Positions 53,658 through 61,755 of a stretch of DNA of 64,000 nucleotides are shown piece by piece. The first letter of the stretch is position 1. Each line of letters opens with the position of its first letter. A program made the position numbers and the translations under genes. A model generated the notes under the pieces. It was given only the letters and a program-made list of their open reading frames with translations, was not told the DNA's origin and did no database searches. The stretch spans positions 434,001-498,000 of the forward strand of contig OZ251507.1 in NCBI GenBank assembly GCA_965242895.1. The letters are read 5' to 3'. This DNA comes from CATQHL01 sp965242895 (GTDB lineage Bacteria; Actinomycetota; Acidimicrobiia; Acidimicrobiales; CATQHL01).

Positions 53658-54278
53658 TCACAGCGAGTTGAAACGGTTCATGGCCGCCTCAGGGCCTTCG
53701 GAGACGATGCACTCGACCGCATCGGCCGCTAGGTCTACCCCTCTGGCTAGGGCGGCGAGTTCCGCTTTGGGGGCGCTGCGAAGAACGTAGAGGGCTCCCG
53801 CCGCTGAGCTAGGGGGCTTGCCGATCCCTATCCGCACCCTGGTGAAGTCGGCGGATCGAAGGTGATCGCGCAGCGAAGCCAGCCCCTTGTGGCCGGCCAG
53901 ACCGCCCCCCGCCTTCACGCGGATCACCCCTGGAGAGAGGTCGAGTTCATCGTGCAGCACCACCAGCCTCTGCAGGCTCTCCAATTCATAGCGGCGCAAG
54001 AGCTTGACGACGCTTTCACCGGATCGGTTCATGTAGGTCTGCGGAAAGGCCAGGACGACCCGCTTCCCGGCGATGCGCGCCTCACAGGTGAGGGCGGCTG
54101 ATCGACTGCGCCGGAACCTGACTTCGTTCCGCCTAGACAACAGGAAGACTGCGCTGGCTCCGGCGTTATGTCTTGTGGCGGCGAACTTCGAACCTGGGTT
54201 CCCCAAACCGACTATTAGCCAGTCCTTGGGCGTGGGGAAGTGCTTCGAGCCGCCCTTACGGGTGGGGCGCCTGCGCAA
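53658..54278 (-). CDS. pth: Peptidyl-tRNA hydrolase
   Basis: About 206 aa from TTG 54278. Cleaves peptidyl-tRNA to recycle tRNA. Motifs: WLIVGLGNPGSKFAATRHNAG (substrate Asn and catalytic His), PQTYMNRSGE, VLHDELDLSPG (catalytic-site Asp), GGGLAGHKGLASL (usually GGGxGGHNGL; Lys replaces Asn), TRVRIGIGKP. No ATG or GTG lies between the rplY stop (54314) and the conserved core, so TTG 54278 is the most likely start; the frame is open up to 54455, but that part overlaps rplY and is an Arg-rich shadow. Start call is uncertain. Follows rplY as in mycobacteria. Confidence 0.85.
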   Translation of the reverse strand: MRRRPTRKGGSKHFPTPKDWLIVGLGNPGSKFAATRHNAGASAVFLLSRRNEVRFRRSRSAALTCEARIAGKRVVLAFPQTYMNRSGESVVKLLRRYELESLQRLVVLHDELDLSPGVIRVKAGGGLAGHKGLASLRDHLRSADFTRVRIGIGKPPSSAAGALYVLRSAPKAELAALARGVDLAADAVECIVSEGPEAAMNRFNSL

Positions 54279-54313
54279 TTCGACCGCTACCAGGTCTTGC
54301 GGCCCCTGCGGCC

Positions 54314-54961
54314 TCAACCGTCTTCGGCACGCTCTTCCTCGCCTTCGGCGTCTTCGGCTTCGCTCTCGGCCTCTTCGGCTTCTTTGTCGACGTCCATGAG
54401 AGCCGAACGCGTGATTATCCCAGACACCACGGAAGTCCGACCGTCGAGCAGGCAAGTCACGCCGTCAGGAAGTTCCATGTCTGCGACAGCGACCGAGGAA
54501 CCGACCGCTAGGTCGGAGATGTCCACTGTCAACTCGTTGGGAATAGAACGAGGCTTGGCCAGCACTCTGAGCTCAAAGAGGTCCTGGTCGACAATACCGT
54601 TTACCTCCTCTACGGCCTCGGCGCGCCCGACTAGACGCACGGGCACATCCACCTGCACCTCAACGTCGGGGGAAACCCTCAGAAAGTCCACGTGAATGAC
54701 GTCCCCCCGAATGGGGTGGCGCTGCATCTCCTTGACGAGCGCCAAGTGATCGCCCTCGCCGTACTGCAGGAGCAGGACTGCGTTGCTGCCCGCTTCGGTA
54801 GAGAGTGCGCTGCGGAGGTCGCTGTAGTTCACCGACACGCTCAAGACTTCCTCGTGCAGGCCGTAGACCGTGGCAGGCACCTTCCCTTCACGGCGCAGCC
54901 GCCGCGAAGGACGGCTGCCTAGGACGCGGTCAACCTCAAGCGGGAGCACGAATTCTGGCAT
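54314..54961 (-). CDS. rplY: 50S ribosomal protein L25/general stress protein Ctc
   Basis: 215 aa from ATG 54961 (AGGTGA about 7 nt upstream); the open frame extends to 55012 but the family begins near here. N-terminal L25 domain (about 1-93: SRRLRREGKVPATVYG, HPIRGDVIHVDFLRV) binds 5S rRNA; the C-terminal TL5/Ctc domain (about 95-185) follows. The last 25 residues are Glu/Ala-rich acidic (EAEEAESEAEDAEGEEERAEDG), a common tail in actinobacterial L25. Preceded by a gap to prs that contains an 11-C tract. Confidence 0.92.
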   Translation of the reverse strand: MPEFVLPLEVDRVLGSRPSRRLRREGKVPATVYGLHEEVLSVSVNYSDLRSALSTEAGSNAVLLLQYGEGDHLALVKEMQRHPIRGDVIHVDFLRVSPDVEVQVDVPVRLVGRAEAVEEVNGIVDQDLFELRVLAKPRSIPNELTVDISDLAVGSSVAVADMELPDGVTCLLDGRTSVVSGIITRSALMDVDKEAEEAESEAEDAEGEEERAEDG

Positions 54962-55150
54962 TGCTTCACCTGCGGCTCTACGGAGACGGCTGACCATGGA
55001 ATTGCCGCACACAACCAGGCAGCGAAAATCAAACTTCAGCCTACCCTGGCCTGCGGCCTTCGTCGATCAATAAGCGTCATTCCGCCCCTGAAGGCTTGAC
55101 TAGGCACCCGGCATCCGGTCGGAAACCGACGAGCAGCGTCCCGCAGCGCA

Positions 55151-55161
55151 CCCCCCCCCCC
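55151..55161. repeat. 11-nt poly-C tract between prs and rplY
   Basis: Eleven C in the prs-rplY gap (prs stop at 55177, rplY ATG at 54961), not within a coding frame. If length varies it could change the spacing of rplY transcription or translation signals; no evidence beyond the tract itself. Confidence 0.8.
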
Positions 55162-55176
55162 TGAAGATGCAAGGTC

Positions 55177-56157
55177 TCAGGACTGGTTGTTGCCGTCCAT
55201 GATCTCGCTGACGGAAGCGTCCTCAAACACCGCTCGAATGGATTCGGCGATGATGCCGGCCACCGACACGACCTCTATCTTGTCGAGGGACCGCTCTGGC
55301 GAAAGCGGAAGCGTGTCGGTTATCACGACCTTTTCTATGCGTGAGTTCTTGATTCGGTCGACGGCCTGCCCTGAGAAGACGCCGTGGGTGGTGGCGGCAA
55401 AGACTGAACTCGCCCCCCTGAACAGCAACTGATCCGCCGCAGCGGTGATCGTGCCGCCGGTGTCGATCATGTCGTCGACGAGGACGCAGCAGCGGCCATC
55501 CACGTCCCCCACCACTTCCAGAGCCTGAACAGAGCCGCCAGCCGATCCGGTGCGGCGCTTGTACACGATGGCGAGGTCTGCGCCCAGGGTCATGGCGTAA
55601 CGCTCGGCCACCCTCACCCGTCCTGCATCGGGCGAGACGATCACCAGGTCGCCCCCTAGGCCGCTTATGTAACTGCAGAGCACGGGCATGGCAGTGAGGT
55701 GATCCCAGGGGCCGTCGAAGAATCCTTGTATCTGGCCGGAGTGAAGGTCGAGGCTGACCAAGCGGCTGGCGCCCGCAGCCGCAAAGAGGTTGGCCAGGAG
55801 TTTGGCCGAAATGGGCTCTCTGCCTTCTGCCTTGCGATCCTGCCTGGCATAGGGGAAGAACGGACAGACGGCCGTGATGCGCTTCGCTGAGGCGCGCCTT
55901 GCTGCGTCCACCATCACCAGCTGCTCGAGCACGGCGTCGTTCACGGAATGGTCGTTGCAGGCGGCGTGGGACTGAAAGATGAAGACGTCCGCCCCTCTGA
56001 TGGATTCGCCGAACCGAAAACAGATTTCCCCGTTCGAGAACTCTTCTATCTGGGCGTCGCCTAGGCGGCTTCCCAGCCGATCTGCTACGTCAGCCGCCAA
56101 TTCCAGATTGTGACGTCCCGAAAAGAGCAGCAGACGCTTAGTCGTGATCAATTCCAC
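55177..56157 (-). CDS. prs: Ribose-phosphate pyrophosphokinase
   Basis: 326 aa from GTG 56157 (AGGGAAAGG about 8 nt upstream); the open frame continues to 56451 but that extra Pro/Ser-rich stretch is not Prs-like and overlaps uvrD2. Makes PRPP from ribose 5-phosphate and ATP. Motifs: LFSGRHNLELAADVADRLG, FSNGEICFRFGESIRGADVF, FPYARQDRKAEGREPISAKL, DLHSGQIQGFFDGPWDHLTA, VSPDAGRVRVAERYA, CVLVDDMIDTGGTITAAAD (PRPP loop). Usual length. In mycobacteria glmU lies upstream; here a divergent uvrD2 does. Confidence 0.94.
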   Translation of the reverse strand: MELITTKRLLLFSGRHNLELAADVADRLGSRLGDAQIEEFSNGEICFRFGESIRGADVFIFQSHAACNDHSVNDAVLEQLVMVDAARRASAKRITAVCPFFPYARQDRKAEGREPISAKLLANLFAAAGASRLVSLDLHSGQIQGFFDGPWDHLTAMPVLCSYISGLGGDLVIVSPDAGRVRVAERYAMTLGADLAIVYKRRTGSAGGSVQALEVVGDVDGRCCVLVDDMIDTGGTITAAADQLLFRGASSVFAATTHGVFSGQAVDRIKNSRIEKVVITDTLPLSPERSLDKIEVVSVAGIIAESIRAVFEDASVSEIMDGNNQS

Positions 56158-56413
56158 TCGAGAACCTTTCCCTGAGTCGTGCCTGGAACCCTGCTTGCAG
56201 CGGAAGCCTACATGGGAAAGCTCAGGGCAGCCACTCGACGCACCCCCCGCGGCGAGTTCCGGGCGGCGCCCGGCTGGGGGAGACGGCTGGGTGTGGCTGG
56301 GAGACGGCAAGACGGCGGACGGGGGTGAAGACGAGAGGAAGACGGGAAGTCTCAAAGCCCTGCCGCTGTGATCGAGAGGAGTTGCTGACATAGGGGCGTT
56401 ATAAGGTCGGAGA

Positions 56414-58342
56414 ATGATCTCAGGCGTCGGTTTCGGCCCGACCCCTCCCACTCAATACTCCCCATACTCCGAATACTCCGAGGACGGACGACCGGGCGCT
56501 CTAGACGACAAATCGGGAGAAAGCCTGCTAGACGCCCTCGACGAAGAACAGCGGAAAGCCGTGACGTCTCCCGCCGAGACCCTCTGCGTGCACGCCGGGC
56601 CGGGATCGGGCAAGACGAGGACGCTCACGCACCGCATGGCGTATCGCGTGGCGACCGGATCCTGCGACCCCCGCTTCATCGTGGCCGTCACCTTCACACG
56701 GCGAGCGGCTGCCGAACTGGAAGAACGCCTGACCGCCTTGGGGCTGCGCGAGAAACCCACCATCGGCACCTTTCACGCAATCGCATCCCGCATGATCAGG
56801 CGCTGGGCCGACGACGAGCGCAGAAGACCGCCGAGAGTCCTCGCCTACAGGCTGCCCATCCTCAAGAAGGTCTTGCGTTCGGAAGAGAACCCTCACGCCG
56901 TGATGGAAGAACTCGACTGGGCGGCCGCCAACAACCTCGACGCCTTCAGCTACCAGACAGCAGCCGCTGCGGCGGGGCGCAATCCCCCCATAGACCTCGG
57001 GCGCATGAGCGTGATCATGGCGGAGTTTCAAGATGCAAAGAGGTATCAGGGGGCGTGCGACTTCAACGACCTGCTGCAGATGGCAGCCGTGCGCCTAGAG
57101 ACAGACTTCTCAGTCGCCGATGCCTACCACTGGGGTCACCGGCACTTCTTCGTGGACGAATTTCAAGACCTCACTCCAGCCCAGTTCAGACTGCTGCGCG
57201 CTCAGCTAGGGAGTCGAGCCGATCTCTGCGCTGTGGGTGACCCAGATCAAAGCATCTTCGGATGGAACGGCGCAGACGACAGGCTGCTGACCGACTTTCT
57301 CACTAAATTCCCTGAAGCCGAAGTGCGCCATCTCCGCACCAACTACCGGTCTTCCTACGGAGTCGTCGCTGCGGCGCAGACGATCCGCCCCAGCGGCGGG
57401 ACGGCGCGCATCGCCCCCCAGAACCTCCACCTACAAGCCGAAGAAACCCTGCGGATCGAACGCTGCAGCAGTGCATACGCAGAACGGATTGCGGTAGTCA
57501 AGTCGATTAGGGAAGAGCACATGCCTGGGGAGCCGTGGTCGGCTCAGGCGGTATTGGCGAGAACCAAGAACGGGGTGGAGCAGATGGCCAAGGCGCTCAA
57601 CGACGCCGGAATCCCAGCCGTCGCCATCACCCGAGAAACTCGCTTCCCCGACGATCGCCCGATAGAGCCGGACGCCGACGCCGTGTGCGTAACCACGATG
57701 CACGCCGCAAAAGGCCGCGAATGGTCGGTGGTTCACATCATCGGACTCGAAGAAGGGTTGATGCCGCACTGGCTTTCTCAGAAGGGACCTGCGCTGGAAG
57801 AGGAGAAAAGACTGCTGTACGTGGCGCTGACGAGGGCGCACCAAAAGCTGCGCCTCTACTGGGCAGCCCAGCGCGAAGACGGCCGCTCGATGAAGCGCAG
57901 GCCGTCGAGGTGGCTGTCCGACATAGCTAAGAGTCAGAAGAGTCAGAAGCCGCGCAAGGCAGCCGGAAAGCGATCCCGCAAATCGACAGGCTCTCGCAGG
58001 GTCGGCGAACCTGCGTCTCCCCGCAACGGAGCTCAGACGACCTGGAATCTGCGTGGGCGTCTAGAGAGTCCGCTGGCGCGAGACCTGAGAGAATGGCGAA
58101 GGCGTCAGGCGCTGTTGGCGAGGGTGTCGCCAGAAGCGGTCATGGGCGACTACGACCTGAACGCAGTTGTAGAACACCGCCCCAGTTCTCTTTCGGAATT
58201 GGATCTGCTCACCAAATTAGGGGGGGCGAGGATACGCAACTTCGGCGGGATAATCCTAGAGATGACGAAGGAGCACACCGCCTCGGAGCGTGCAGAGCAA
58301 ACAGGGCAAGAAGGGGCCGCTCAGGAGGAGGCCCCTCCGTGA
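56414..58342 (+). CDS. UvrD2-like superfamily 1 DNA helicase with HRDC-like tail
   Basis: 642 aa. Q-motif LDEEQRKAV, Walker A HAGPGSGKTRTLTHR (about 60), motif Ia TFTRRAAAELEERL, motif II FVDEFQDLTPAQ (about 248), motif III GDPDQSIFGWNGAD, motif IV LRTNYRSS, motif V TMHAAKGREWSVV, motif VI LLYVALTRAHQKL. After a Lys/Arg/Ser linker the C-terminus (about 575-625: YDLNAVVEHRPSSLSELDLL) is HRDC-like, as in M. tuberculosis UvrD2. Lacks the four-Cys Zn motif I would expect in full-length UvrD2, and is about 60 residues shorter. ATG 56414 has GGAG only 2-3 nt upstream, so a slightly later start cannot be ruled out. Confidence 0.87.
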   Translation: MISGVGFGPTPPTQYSPYSEYSEDGRPGALDDKSGESLLDALDEEQRKAVTSPAETLCVHAGPGSGKTRTLTHRMAYRVATGSCDPRFIVAVTFTRRAAAELEERLTALGLREKPTIGTFHAIASRMIRRWADDERRRPPRVLAYRLPILKKVLRSEENPHAVMEELDWAAANNLDAFSYQTAAAAAGRNPPIDLGRMSVIMAEFQDAKRYQGACDFNDLLQMAAVRLETDFSVADAYHWGHRHFFVDEFQDLTPAQFRLLRAQLGSRADLCAVGDPDQSIFGWNGADDRLLTDFLTKFPEAEVRHLRTNYRSSYGVVAAAQTIRPSGGTARIAPQNLHLQAEETLRIERCSSAYAERIAVVKSIREEHMPGEPWSAQAVLARTKNGVEQMAKALNDAGIPAVAITRETRFPDDRPIEPDADAVCVTTMHAAKGREWSVVHIIGLEEGLMPHWLSQKGPALEEEKRLLYVALTRAHQKLRLYWAAQREDGRSMKRRPSRWLSDIAKSQKSQKPRKAAGKRSRKSTGSRRVGEPASPRNGAQTTWNLRGRLESPLARDLREWRRRQALLARVSPEAVMGDYDLNAVVEHRPSSLSELDLLTKLGGARIRNFGGIILEMTKEHTASERAEQTGQEGAAQEEAPP

Positions 58343-58507
58343 TTCCGTGAGCCTCCAAGCCTCCACAAGTCGGGGCTGGGGGCTCCGGGGCTGGGGCTGG
58401 AACTCCGGGGCTGAGGCACCGAGACTGAGGCTGAGGGACTGGGACTCGGGGGCTGGGGGGTCTGGGGGCTCCCCTGAGGGCTCCGGGTTTGGGGGCTCCC
58501 GGGACCT
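58343..58507. other. Low-complexity G-rich spacer between convergent uvrD2 and antiporter genes
   Basis: 165 bp made largely of variants of GGGGCTGGGGCTCCGGGG and GACTGAGGCTGAGGGACTG. No gene, no clear terminator stem. The G-rich runs on one strand could fold into quadruplex-type structures. Confidence 0.6.
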
Positions 58508-60655
58508 CTACAACTCTATGGGCAGCATCACTATGGCAACAGTGACGTCGCAGCGATCCAGCACTTTCTCAACCGTGTGCCCCAGGAACGGCCTGTCCCG
58601 CAACTGACGCAGATTGGCGCCCATCACCACAAGGTCAGCCCCGGATTCGGCCACCAGCCGAAGCAGCTCGTCCGCCGTGGACGACCCCGCAAGAGACACC
58701 ATCTGAGGCTCTACGGAGAGGTTCCTGGCCACGGTCGCCGAGGAGAGAAGCACCTGCTGAGCCAGGTTCTCCACTCTCTGCTGAGAGCGGAAACGCCCTA
58801 GCCGCGGCAAGACCTGCGTAATGCCTGCAGCCGCATCAGCGCGGCTGCTGACGTGAGTCAATACGAGCTGGGTGCCGAGCTGCAGACTCAGGTGAGAGGC
58901 CACCTCGATCGCTCCCCTCGAAGCCAGACTGCCGGAGGTCGGAACGACCGCCCTGCTGAAAGCGGCCGGAATCGGACGCTCGGAATCCCGCGGACGGCGC
59001 ACCACCACCACCGGCACAGGGCTGAACTTGAGAACCTCGTCCACCAGCGGAGAAACCACCCGAGCGGACTCGGCGGGACTCTCCACGCCCATGCCGATCA
59101 CCCCGTAGCCCAGCCGCGCTTCGTTCGTGACCGCCTTGACGATCTTCTCCGAACGCACCCGCCGGAACTCCACCGTCCGATCAAACAGGACGTTGCGGAT
59201 GGGCGTCAAATCGAACCTCACCCGCCTGCCTGCGGCAGAGAGCACCGTGACTTGGGATTCGGGCGGCCAGGAGAAGTGCATGAACTGAGCCGCTGCGATG
59301 GACGCCGGGCCGCCCCTGCTGAGCAGGAGGATCCTTGATTTCCTCACCAGAAGGTGCTGGCTGAACACCTCTTCGCGCTCAAGGCGCTTGATCTCCGACG
59401 CGCTGCCCCGCCAGTTCCACACAACGACCCTCAACGCAACGGAAGCGAAGATTGACGTCACCAAAGGCACAAGCACGATCGCAGTGAATGAAGCCTCGTT
59501 GAACACGCCCAGACCCATGCCGACCGTCCCAATGACGATCTCCAGGGTGCCTCTGGCGTTCAGTCCGGCGCCCAGGGCCAAGCCCGCTCGCCGGCTGCGG
59601 CCCGCCCAGCGCGCCCCTGCGTAGGAGCCGACAAACTTGGCGACGATCGCAACCGCCACGATCAGGATCGTCCAGCGCAGCACCGACGTATCGGACAGCA
59701 GGTTCAGGTTTACCTGAAGACCGGCGTAGGCAAAGAAGATCGGGCCAAAAAAAGACGAAGTCAGCCGCTCCAGGTAGCCCTCCAGACGATCGTCTCTGAA
59801 ACGAGAACGATGGAGGATGACGCCCGCCACGAAGGCTCCCAGAACTGCCTCCACCCCAAGGCGCTGCGTTATCACCCCGAAACCCAGCATGGTCACGATG
59901 GCGGTGGTGACGGCGGCGCCCAGGACGTCCCCACCGCGGCGGGTCTGCCTGAGCCAGAGGTCTAGCAAACGCTGCCCCAGGGTGAGCGCCAGCACGAGGA
60001 AGAGCAGCAGGCCGCCCACGGAGATAGTCACGCTCACCGCCGAGACTTCGCCCGAGGCCGCCAAGCTGCTGAAAATGCCCAGCGCCAGCCATCCGAGCAC
60101 GTCGTTGGTCATACCTGCGGCCACTGTGATCTGACCGAAGTCGCGCCGCATCAACCCCATGTCGGAAAGGATTTTGGCCACCACAGCCAGGGAAGAGACG
60201 CTCAGAGCCAGGGCTATGAACATCACGAAAGTGTTGTGCACGGCGCCATCCCCCCGGAACTCCTCTGGCAGCAAGACCCCCAGAAGGCTGCCTCCTGCTG
60301 CAGGCAGCAGCATGCTCCCCAGCGCCACCAGCATCGCGGGGCGGCCCAGCTTGGCGATGAGCCCCAGGTCGGTCTCGAAGCCGGCCAGCACCAACAGCAG
60401 GGCGACGCCCACGAGACTCACCACCATCAGCGCCGTGTCCTGCGGATCGGATTCCGGCCTGAACCAGGCGTATCCATCCGCCCAGACGCGCCCGAACACC
60501 GACGGCCCCAGGATCACTCCTGCGCCGAGTTCGCCGATGACCCTGGGAAATCCGATCTGAACCATCACCCAGCCGAGCAATCGGGCGCCCACCACCAGCA
60601 CCAGCAGCTGCACCCAGAAGACCAGTTGGTCGAAACCGCCGTGCGCTACTTCCAC
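58508..60655 (-). CDS. CPA2 cation:proton antiporter (KefB/NapA-like) fused to universal stress protein domains
   Basis: 715 aa from GTG 60655. About 12 hydrophobic helices over residues 10-420 form the Na_H_exchanger domain: GFPRVIGELGAGVILGPSVFG, LALSVSSLAVVAKILSDMG, AAGMTNDVLGWLALGIF with the N-D pair typical of this family, and GLNARGTLEIVIGTVGMGLG. The C-terminal 280 residues are two UspA-like domains (VPVVVVRRPRDSE end of the first; ADLVVMGANLRQLRDRPFLG, LGHTVEKVLDRCDVTVAIV in the second), cytoplasmic regulators that may bind nucleotide. Substrate ion (Na+, K+) not readable. Converges with uvrD2. Confidence 0.88.
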   Translation of the reverse strand: MEVAHGGFDQLVFWVQLLVLVVGARLLGWVMVQIGFPRVIGELGAGVILGPSVFGRVWADGYAWFRPESDPQDTALMVVSLVGVALLLVLAGFETDLGLIAKLGRPAMLVALGSMLLPAAGGSLLGVLLPEEFRGDGAVHNTFVMFIALALSVSSLAVVAKILSDMGLMRRDFGQITVAAGMTNDVLGWLALGIFSSLAASGEVSAVSVTISVGGLLLFLVLALTLGQRLLDLWLRQTRRGGDVLGAAVTTAIVTMLGFGVITQRLGVEAVLGAFVAGVILHRSRFRDDRLEGYLERLTSSFFGPIFFAYAGLQVNLNLLSDTSVLRWTILIVAVAIVAKFVGSYAGARWAGRSRRAGLALGAGLNARGTLEIVIGTVGMGLGVFNEASFTAIVLVPLVTSIFASVALRVVVWNWRGSASEIKRLEREEVFSQHLLVRKSRILLLSRGGPASIAAAQFMHFSWPPESQVTVLSAAGRRVRFDLTPIRNVLFDRTVEFRRVRSEKIVKAVTNEARLGYGVIGMGVESPAESARVVSPLVDEVLKFSPVPVVVVRRPRDSERPIPAAFSRAVVPTSGSLASRGAIEVASHLSLQLGTQLVLTHVSSRADAAAGITQVLPRLGRFRSQQRVENLAQQVLLSSATVARNLSVEPQMVSLAGSSTADELLRLVAESGADLVVMGANLRQLRDRPFLGHTVEKVLDRCDVTVAIVMLPIEL

Positions 60656-60744
60656 GACAGAGCTCCCTCGGCGTTGCCGGTCACGGGAGTCACGGGACTC
60701 GAGTCAAGGCCGAACGCCCGCTTGAGGGGCGCTCCCCCGCCGTC

Positions 60745-61521
60745 CTAGACAACGAAATCCACCACGACAGGGGCATGATCGGAAGGCTTCTGCCCCTTGC
60801 GGGCGTTGCGGTCGACTATCACGCCGGCGGCTGTTTCGGCCAGGACGGGGGTGGCCAGAACGTGGTCGATGCGCATCCCCTCCCGCTTGTGGAAGCGGCC
60901 TGCCTGATAGTCCCAAAACGTGTAGAGACCAGGAACGTCCGGGTAGCGAAGGCGGAAGACGTCCTGCAGACCCCAGTCGCAGAGCGCCCTCCACGCCTTG
61001 CGTTCGGGCTCGCTCACGTGGGTGGCGCCGACAAAAGCAGCGACGTCCCACACATCAATGTCGTCGGGGGCGACGTTAAAGTCGCCCGCCGCGACCAAGC
61101 GCTCAGAGGGATCACAAGAAGAGTCGAGGTAGGAGCGCAGCCGGCCCAGCCAAGCGAGCTTGTAGCGGTAGTGGTCGGCGTCGAGAGCCCGTCCGTTAGG
61201 GACGTAGACGCTTGCGACGCGCACGCCCCCGCAGGTCGCCCAGACCACCCGGGCGTCGGGATCAGCGGCTTGGCCGTCGTCGAAGCCCTCGCAGACGTCG
61301 TCTAGGCCAACTCGACTGCAGATGGCCGTCCCGTTCCAGCGTCCCTGACCGTGATGAGCGCATTCGTAGCCCAGGGGTTCGAGCACATCGTGCGGAAAAT
61401 CCTGGGAAGCTAGCTTGGTCTCCTGCATGCACAGAACGTCCGGGCGCACCGCCTGCAGCCACGACTCGACGCGGGGCAGGCGGGCTCGCAGAGAGTTCAC
61501 GTTCCACGTTGCGACACGCAC
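60745..61521 (-). CDS. xth: Exodeoxyribonuclease III (AP endonuclease family 1)
   Basis: 258 aa from GTG 61521, which starts directly at VRVATWNVNSLRARLP. Motifs: DVLCMQETKLASQDFP (metal-binding Glu), VASVYVPNGRALD, LVAAGDFNVAPDDIDVWD (Asp-Phe-Asn), TFWDYQAGRFHKREGMRIDH, SDHAPVVVDF (catalytic His). Excises AP sites and degrades 3' ends. The frame is open upstream to TTG 61680 through a repeat coding ANSPWGGGL; those residues are not family-like, but TTG codons in each repeat unit are possible starts. Divergent from murT. Confidence 0.9.
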   Translation of the reverse strand: MRVATWNVNSLRARLPRVESWLQAVRPDVLCMQETKLASQDFPHDVLEPLGYECAHHGQGRWNGTAICSRVGLDDVCEGFDDGQAADPDARVVWATCGGVRVASVYVPNGRALDADHYRYKLAWLGRLRSYLDSSCDPSERLVAAGDFNVAPDDIDVWDVAAFVGATHVSEPERKAWRALCDWGLQDVFRLRYPDVPGLYTFWDYQAGRFHKREGMRIDHVLATPVLAETAAGVIVDRNARKGQKPSDHAPVVVDFVV

Positions 61522-61555
61522 CTCAGGCAGGTTAGTAGCGCAGAGGAGCGAGTCT

Positions 61556-61715
61556 GCGAACCAGGGAGAGTTGGCCAACCCGCCGCCCCAGGGAGAGCCG
61601 GCCAACCCGCCGCCCCAGGGAGAGTTGGCCAACCGGCCGGAGCAGACCCCTGCCAACCCGCCCCAGGGAGACTTGGCCAACCCGCCGCCCCAGCAGAGTC
61701 GGCCAACCCGCCCCA
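61556..61715. repeat. 27-bp tandem repeat between divergent xth and murT
   Basis: Five or six units with core TTGGCCAACCCGCCGCCCCA, three of them near perfect, others shortened. They fill most of the 234-bp divergent gap. The array keeps the xth frame (ANSPWGGGL), so it is either an N-terminal extension of Xth or a promoter-region repeat. No spacers as in CRISPR. Confidence 0.88.
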
Positions 61716-61755
61716 GGACGGAAAAGTCCTGTAGTCAGACAGCCCACCTCCTAGC

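Noticed and set aside
54279..54455. N-terminal extension of Pth
   Set aside because: It overlaps rplY on the same strand and is an Arg-rich out-of-frame reading of the acidic L25 tail.
56158..56451. N-terminal extension of Prs
   Set aside because: Open frame but Pro/Ser-rich and unlike Prs; the GTG at 56157 has a ribosome-binding site and fits the family N-terminus, and the extension would overlap uvrD2.
58343..58507. Short gene in the G-rich spacer
   Set aside because: Pure low-complexity repeats of GGGGCTGG type without start signals.
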